DNA of 64,000 nucleotides from Treponema sp. (GTDB lineage Bacteria > Spirochaetota > Spirochaetia > Treponematales > Treponemataceae). Positions 60,605 to 64,000 of the stretch are shown piece after piece. Below the pieces are notes generated by a model that was not told the DNA's origin, did not search any database, and saw only the letters and a list, made by a program, of their open reading frames with translations. Position 1 is the first letter of the stretch, and each line of letters starts with the position of its first letter. A program made the position numbers and the translations under genes. The stretch lies in contig JAFUFU010000027.1 of NCBI GenBank assembly GCA_017469785.1, positions 96,663 to 160,662 of the forward strand, written 5' to 3'.

Positions 60605-61837
60605 ATGCTTGATAAAAAATTCATTCTCAAAATTTTCGAAGGTTTTTCCATCCAGCGATGGAATGATTTAGTCCGTCCCTTTGATCTTGTGGAAATGGAC
60701 AAGGCTGCTGAAAAGATGGTGTCTGCATACATCATCGGAAAATACGAAGAAAGCGAGGGGCGGGAAATCGACTGGGAATGGATGATTTACGCTTCTCTTT
60801 TCGATTTGCTCAAAAAAATCATGTTGAGCGATATAAAATCCCCTGTTCAGCAGATGATTCGTGAGAAGTATCCCGAGGAATACAAGAAACTCAACGAATG
60901 GGTATACTCGAAATACGAGGGAATAATCTCTGACGCGGATTTGCTGGCCCGTTTCTCTGATTTCCTTGAGCTTGACTCAAATCTTACGCGAACGGAGTTT
61001 ACCCTTACAGAGCGTGTCTTTGAAGCGGCGCATAAATTTTCTTCTCTTCGGGAACTTGAAATGATTGCTCCGGTCAATGAAAAGGTGCGGATTGAAAAAA
61101 TCCACGGTGAGCTGAGCGAAAATCTCAATAAATATGCTGATTTGAAGGGAGTTGCCCTGCTTCTGGAGCGAAAGTTACCATTCCAGTTCATCATGAAGAC
61201 TGAGCAGTTGCGTTTTCAGACCCGCTGGAACCAGACGCCCCGAGTTCCTGAAACCAGCGTGCTTGGACACTGTTTTTTCGTTGCTGTGGGGACTTTGCTT
61301 CTGCTCCGCTCTACAGGTGAAAAACCATGCCCAAAACGACTTTTCAACGATTTTTTCAGTGCGCTGTTTCATGATTTGCCCGAGAGCGTTACACGGGATA
61401 TTATTTCCCCTGTCAAGCAGGCAACGAACGAGCTTCCTGGAATCGTCAAGCAGATTGAAGACGAAATTGTTCAGGCGGAGCTTGTTCCGCTTATGGATGC
61501 ATCCTATGTCGATGAAATCCTGTATTTTACCAACGACGAATTCCAGAACCGCATTCTAGTCACGGAGCTGGACGGTCACAAAACGGCTCAGGCAGTTAGC
61601 TATGAAGAGCTTCGGGATAATTACAACTCAGACGTCTATTCGCCGGTTGACGGAAAACTTGTGCGCCTTGCTGACCATTTGAGCGCTTTCATCGAGGCTG
61701 ATTCATCAATCAAATACGGAATCACGAGCAAGCAGCTTACAGGAGGCCGGGACAATATCCTAAAAAGCTATCTGTCAGGAACAAAAATCAACGGAATCGA
61801 CGCGATGCAACTTTTCTGGTCAATCATGGAAGACTAG
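60605..61837 (+). CDS. HD-domain metal-dependent phosphohydrolase (YfbR-like)
   Basis: In this 410-residue protein the N-terminal 190 residues are helical and unrecognised. The HD domain (about 200-350) shows the expected metal ligands: His in VLGHCFFVAVG, the HD pair in ALFHDLPESVTRDI and a late Asp in KLVRLADHLSAFIEA. The HDLPE-x-V-T-R-D spelling is that of the YfbR/HD_3 type, which includes 5'-nucleotidases. The substrate is unknown. It lies 1 nt from the preceding helical gene. Confidence 0.85.
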   Translation: MLDKKFILKIFEGFSIQRWNDLVRPFDLVEMDKAAEKMVSAYIIGKYEESEGREIDWEWMIYASLFDLLKKIMLSDIKSPVQQMIREKYPEEYKKLNEWVYSKYEGIISDADLLARFSDFLELDSNLTRTEFTLTERVFEAAHKFSSLRELEMIAPVNEKVRIEKIHGELSENLNKYADLKGVALLLERKLPFQFIMKTEQLRFQTRWNQTPRVPETSVLGHCFFVAVGTLLLLRSTGEKPCPKRLFNDFFSALFHDLPESVTRDIISPVKQATNELPGIVKQIEDEIVQAELVPLMDASYVDEILYFTNDEFQNRILVTELDGHKTAQAVSYEELRDNYNSDVYSPVDGKLVRLADHLSAFIEADSSIKYGITSKQLTGGRDNILKSYLSGTKINGIDAMQLFWSIMED

Positions 61838-61909
61838 AAAAACAAAAATTGATGCTTGAAACTGAAATCTGTTAATTTTTTAAGGAATTTTGCCGAAAAT
61901 TTCCAAGAT

Positions 61910-62878
61910 ATGAAATGTTCGGTTTTTAAAGTCGTTTTTTCAGTTTTGATATTTTCGGCTGTTTCTCACCTTTATTCTGATACGGTTCACGAAGTTCAGA
62001 AGGGCGAGACTTTGTATTCAATCAGCAAAAAATATGGCGTTTCCATTTCAGATGTTCAGAATGCGAACGGACTGTCCGACAACGGCATCAAAGTCGGGCA
62101 GAAAATTAAAATTCCTGACGGAAAGTCAACTGCCGCCCCAGCCGGGGCAAAATCCTCGGACAGTGCGTTGCCCACATCCGCTCCGCTAGCATCATCGGGG
62201 CAAGGCACGGCATCATCTTCCGTCTCGTCAAAATCTTCTCCTGACGGAACTTATGTTGTCCAGAAAGGCGAGACTTGGTTCGGTATCTCAAAAAAATACG
62301 GAACGACAGTCGCAGATTTGCAGAAATTGAACGGAGTCGGAAGCGATGCCGCGCTCAAGGTCGGTCAAAAACTCAAGGTTCCTTCGGCGGCTGTTGCAAG
62401 CACAAAATCGAATACCCCGGCTTCATCAAACTCCGAAAAGAACGGAACGTCCGCCTCAAGCCCGAAAGTTCCGGATCTCGCAAAGAACGATCCGCACAAT
62501 TATTCAAGCAAAAAAGCTGATTCTTCACTGGTCTGGCCTGTCAAAACAGAAAATATCGTTTACATAAACGGAAAAGTGGGAGGGGTGAGCATGGCGGCAA
62601 AAAAAGACGAGGAGGTGAAGGCAATCCGTGCCGGAACGGTCATGTTCTCAGGCTCTTACCGTGGGTTTGGAAACGTGGTTTTCATCCAGAGCAAGACAGG
62701 TCACATCTATGCATACACAGGATTGGGCTCAATTGATGTATCAAAAGGCGATTACATCAATTACAGTTCGGAAATTGGAAAGGCAGGAATCGATACCTAC
62801 ACGGGAAAATCCCAGATTTCTCTCATGGTTTTTCAGAACGGCCAGCCAATTGATCCGGCAAAAGCTCCGAGAGGGTAA
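61910..62878 (+). CDS. LysM protein with a degenerate M23 (LytM-like) domain
   Basis: This 322-residue exported protein has a signal peptide (MKCSVFKVVFSVLIFSAVSH, cleavage near LYS), two LysM repeats (starting VHEVQKGETLYSISKKYG and TYVVQKGETWFGISKKYG) joined by Ser/Pro/Ala-rich linkers, and a C-terminal M23-like fold. The M23 metal ligands are absent: the usual YxHL is YAYTGL and HLHFE is SLMVF. It resembles NlpD/EnvC-type amidase activators rather than an active endopeptidase. I start at ATG 61910; a TTG start at 61856 would prefix 18 extra residues. It probably binds peptidoglycan in the periplasm. The tRNA genes follow. Confidence 0.88.
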   Translation: MKCSVFKVVFSVLIFSAVSHLYSDTVHEVQKGETLYSISKKYGVSISDVQNANGLSDNGIKVGQKIKIPDGKSTAAPAGAKSSDSALPTSAPLASSGQGTASSSVSSKSSPDGTYVVQKGETWFGISKKYGTTVADLQKLNGVGSDAALKVGQKLKVPSAAVASTKSNTPASSNSEKNGTSASSPKVPDLAKNDPHNYSSKKADSSLVWPVKTENIVYINGKVGGVSMAAKKDEEVKAIRAGTVMFSGSYRGFGNVVFIQSKTGHIYAYTGLGSIDVSKGDYINYSSEIGKAGIDTYTGKSQISLMVFQNGQPIDPAKAPRG

Positions 62879-62904
62879 AATCTAAAAAAATGCCGGAAAT
62901 TCTG

Positions 62905-62934
62905 TTGACACGATTGCGCTTTTTTTGATATGAT
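62905..62934 (+). promoter_or_regulatory. Promoter of the tRNA-Asp gene
   Basis: TTGACA (62905-62910), an 18-nt spacer and TATGAT (62929-62934), 12 nt before the tRNA 5' end. Confidence 0.75.
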
Positions 62935-62946
62935 TCAAAACATCAC

Positions 62947-63020
62947 GGGGGCGTAGCGAAGCTGGTTATCGCGCTGGCCTGTCACGCCGGAGATCGAGGG
63001 TTCGAGCCCCTTCGCTCCCG
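62947..63020 (+). tRNA. tRNA-Asp (anticodon GTC)
   Basis: This 74-nt tRNA has acceptor GGGGGCG/CGCTCCC with one G:T pair, discriminator G, anticodon loop CTGTCAC and T arm GAGGG-TTCGAGC-CCCTT. The CCA end is not encoded. Confidence 0.95.
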
Positions 63021-63025
63021 CTTTT

Positions 63026-63056
63026 GCCCGCCTTTTAGAGCGGGTTTTATTTTTTT
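63026..63056 (+). terminator. Terminator-like hairpin between tRNA-Asp and tRNA-Pro
   Basis: CGCCCG-type stem: CCCGC (about 63027-63031) and GCGGG (about 63040-63044), then TTTTATTTTTTT. It could end tRNA-Asp transcription or be read through to tRNA-Pro. Confidence 0.65.
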
Positions 63057-63129
63057 CGGGTAGTAGCGCAGCTGGTAGCGCACTACGTTCGGGACGTAGG
63101 GGTCGCTGGTTCGAATCCAGTCTACCCGA
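63057..63129 (+). tRNA. tRNA-Pro (anticodon CGG)
   Basis: This 73-nt tRNA has acceptor CGGGTAG/CTACCCG, discriminator A, anticodon loop TTCGGGA in the CTACG/CGTAG stem, and T loop GTTCGAATC. The CCA end is not encoded. Confidence 0.95.
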
Positions 63130-63138
63130 CCTTTTCAG

Positions 63139-63164
63139 GCATCGCTTTTCGCGGTGCTTTTTTT
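63139..63164 (+). terminator. Intrinsic terminator after tRNA-Pro
   Basis: GCATCGC (63139-63145) pairs with GCGGTGC (63151-63157) with one G:T pair and a 5-nt loop, followed by seven T. Confidence 0.8.
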
Positions 63165-63247
63165 ATTGACTTGAATTGTCAGATTGTTGATTTGTTCCTT
63201 CCAGTTTTTTTTGCAATTTTAATGAAAAAAATCACCGATAAAATAGC

Positions 63248-63859
63248 ATGAAAATAAAAATTCTTTTCGTATTATTCTTATTGTCACTCGCTCCGGCATC
63301 ATTTGCGGGCGTTTACAAATCAGGCGTTCAGGCTTCCTATTATGCTGAAAAATATCACGGACGAAAAACCGCAAACGGCGAAACCTTCAATATGTACGCC
63401 ATGACTTGTGCCCATAAAACCCTTCCTTTTGGAACTGTGCTGCGGGTCACAAATCTTTCCAACAACAAAACTGTTGATGTCCGCGTGAACGATCGAGGGC
63501 CTTTCGTAAAGGGGCGGGAAATCGATCTTTCAAAAGCGGCCGCTCAGAAACTTGACATGATAAAGACCGGCACTGCCCGCGTAAAGATTGAAATTCTTGA
63601 CAAAAGTGCCGGGGCGTCTCCTGCTCCGGTGAGTGAGCCTTACTGGGATGTTCAGGTCGGCTCATTTTCAAGCCGGGAAAACGCAAACAAGGTCGCCCAG
63701 AATCTTTTGAAAAACGGCTTTGAGAACGTCTATTTCCAAAAGACCAAAGCTGTGACAAGAGTTGTCATCAAAAAGATTCCCGACAAACAACTCCCTTCGC
63801 TCGAGTCAAAATTGCGTCAAATCGGTTACACAGGTTTTATGGTGAAAAAGAACGGTTGA
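63248..63859 (+). CDS. rlpA: RlpA-like septal-ring protein with SPOR domain
   Basis: This 203-residue exported protein has a signal peptide (residues 1 to about 20, ending ASFA), the RlpA double-psi beta-barrel ([18 protein letters not shown], then [18 protein letters not shown] with the conserved acidic residues), and a C-terminal SPOR domain (about 130-200; [20 protein letters not shown]). RlpA enzymes cleave denuded peptidoglycan at the septum. TAAAAT lies 3 nt before ATG 63248, so the leader is very short. The gene ends in a GC-rich repeat. Confidence 0.92.
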   Translation: MKIKILFVLFLLSLAPASFAGVYKSGVQASYYAEKYHGRKTANGETFNMYAMTCAHKTLPFGTVLRVTNLSNNKTVDVRVNDRGPFVKGREIDLSKAAAQKLDMIKTGTARVKIEILDKSAGASPAPVSEPYWDVQVGSFSSRENANKVAQNLLKNGFENVYFQKTKAVTRVVIKKIPDKQLPSLESKLRQIGYTGFMVKKNG

Positions 63860-63865
63860 TTTTTT

Positions 63866-64000
63866 AATCCGGCGCCAGTATGCCGAGCTCCGCCGTTCCG
63901 CGGCTCGGTGCCCTCGGCGGAGGCCCGGGGCCTCCGCTGGCTTCTGCCACCGCTCCATGGCGTGGCGTCACCTGCCCGGCGGCTGCGGGCCCGTCCCGCA
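63866..64000 (+). repeat. GC-rich interspersed repeat at the window edge
   Basis: Words GTTCCGCGGCTC and CTGGCTTCTGCCACCGCTCCA align with 32853-32864 and 32898-32918. It is far richer in GC than neighbouring coding DNA and has no credible frame. It continues beyond the window. Confidence 0.65.

Noticed and set aside
63860-64000. Start of a further gene in the GC-rich end of the window
   Set aside because: The sequence aligns with non-coding repeats at 32806-32936 and shows no ribosome site or sustained coding frame.

Overview
The window reads as chromosomal DNA of a spirochaete of the genus Treponema, probably a free-living or gut/rumen-type species rather than T. pallidum. The run tamB - bamA - skp/ompH - mutS is the same order as T. 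pallidum TP0325-TP0328, and the lipoprotein signal peptides, spirochaete-type PRPP synthetase and treponemal hypothetical proteins agree with this. The species cannot be fixed from the sequence. There is no prophage, transposase, integrase or CRISPR array. Coding density is high and most genes sit in tight, often overlapping operons.

Layout. 1-3.9 kb: the end of pyrE, an AAA/DUF4143 ATPase, and a SulP anion transporter on the minus strand. 4-13.3 kb: an oligopeptide/dipeptide ABC system (binding lipoprotein, permease B, a fused permease C-ATPase D, ATPase F) interleaved with a lysophosphatidate acyltransferase, a LEA-like lipoprotein and PRPP synthetase. 13.3-18.4 kb: NhaC-type antiporter, LUD protein, RluA-type pseudouridine synthase and a chemoreceptor. 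18.7-24 kb: rpsP-khpA-rimM-trmD-rplS, followed by FliK/YlqG-like and FlhB-like genes, yraN and small unknowns. 24-31 kb: tRNA-Leu, tatD, pgi, sufU, a two-component system and isocitrate dehydrogenase. 32-36.2 kb: sufC, an AlkD-like glycosylase, sufB and sufD. 36.2-43 kb: a nitrilase-fold protein with a Nudix partner, a PP2C/SpoIIE phosphatase with an in-frame stop near its N terminus, an XRE regulator, aroB and tmk. 43-54 kb: envelope biogenesis (TamB, BamA, Skp), then MutS and ComF. 54-62.9 kb: GltD-like oxidoreductase, CheW, a DegT-fold protein lacking the PLP lysine, NAD kinase, RecN, an unknown, an HD hydrolase and a LysM/degenerate M23 protein. 62.9-64 kb: tRNA-Asp, tRNA-Pro, RlpA and a GC-rich repeat.

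Two window-wide signals stand out. First, many first-of-operon genes on both strands carry a -10 box exactly 6 nt before the ATG and no Shine-Dalgarno sequence, which places the transcription start at or beside the start codon (leaderless mRNAs). Genes inside operons have ordinary GGAG-type sites. Second, several families of short, non-coding interspersed repeats fill the intergenic gaps (CTCTGTG type, AATCTGTG type, AATTAGCAGTTAGGAA type, a 129-bp element with terminal inverted repeats, a 27-bp tandem array, and a GC-rich family). Some have entered reading frames: the dppC-dppD linker, the dppB N terminus, the signal peptide of the binding lipoprotein and the C terminus of a secreted protein. 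I found no complete multi-gene system that I would call new. The best candidates for new biology are the leaderless promoter layout, the repeat-driven protein changes and the nitrilase-Nudix pair.
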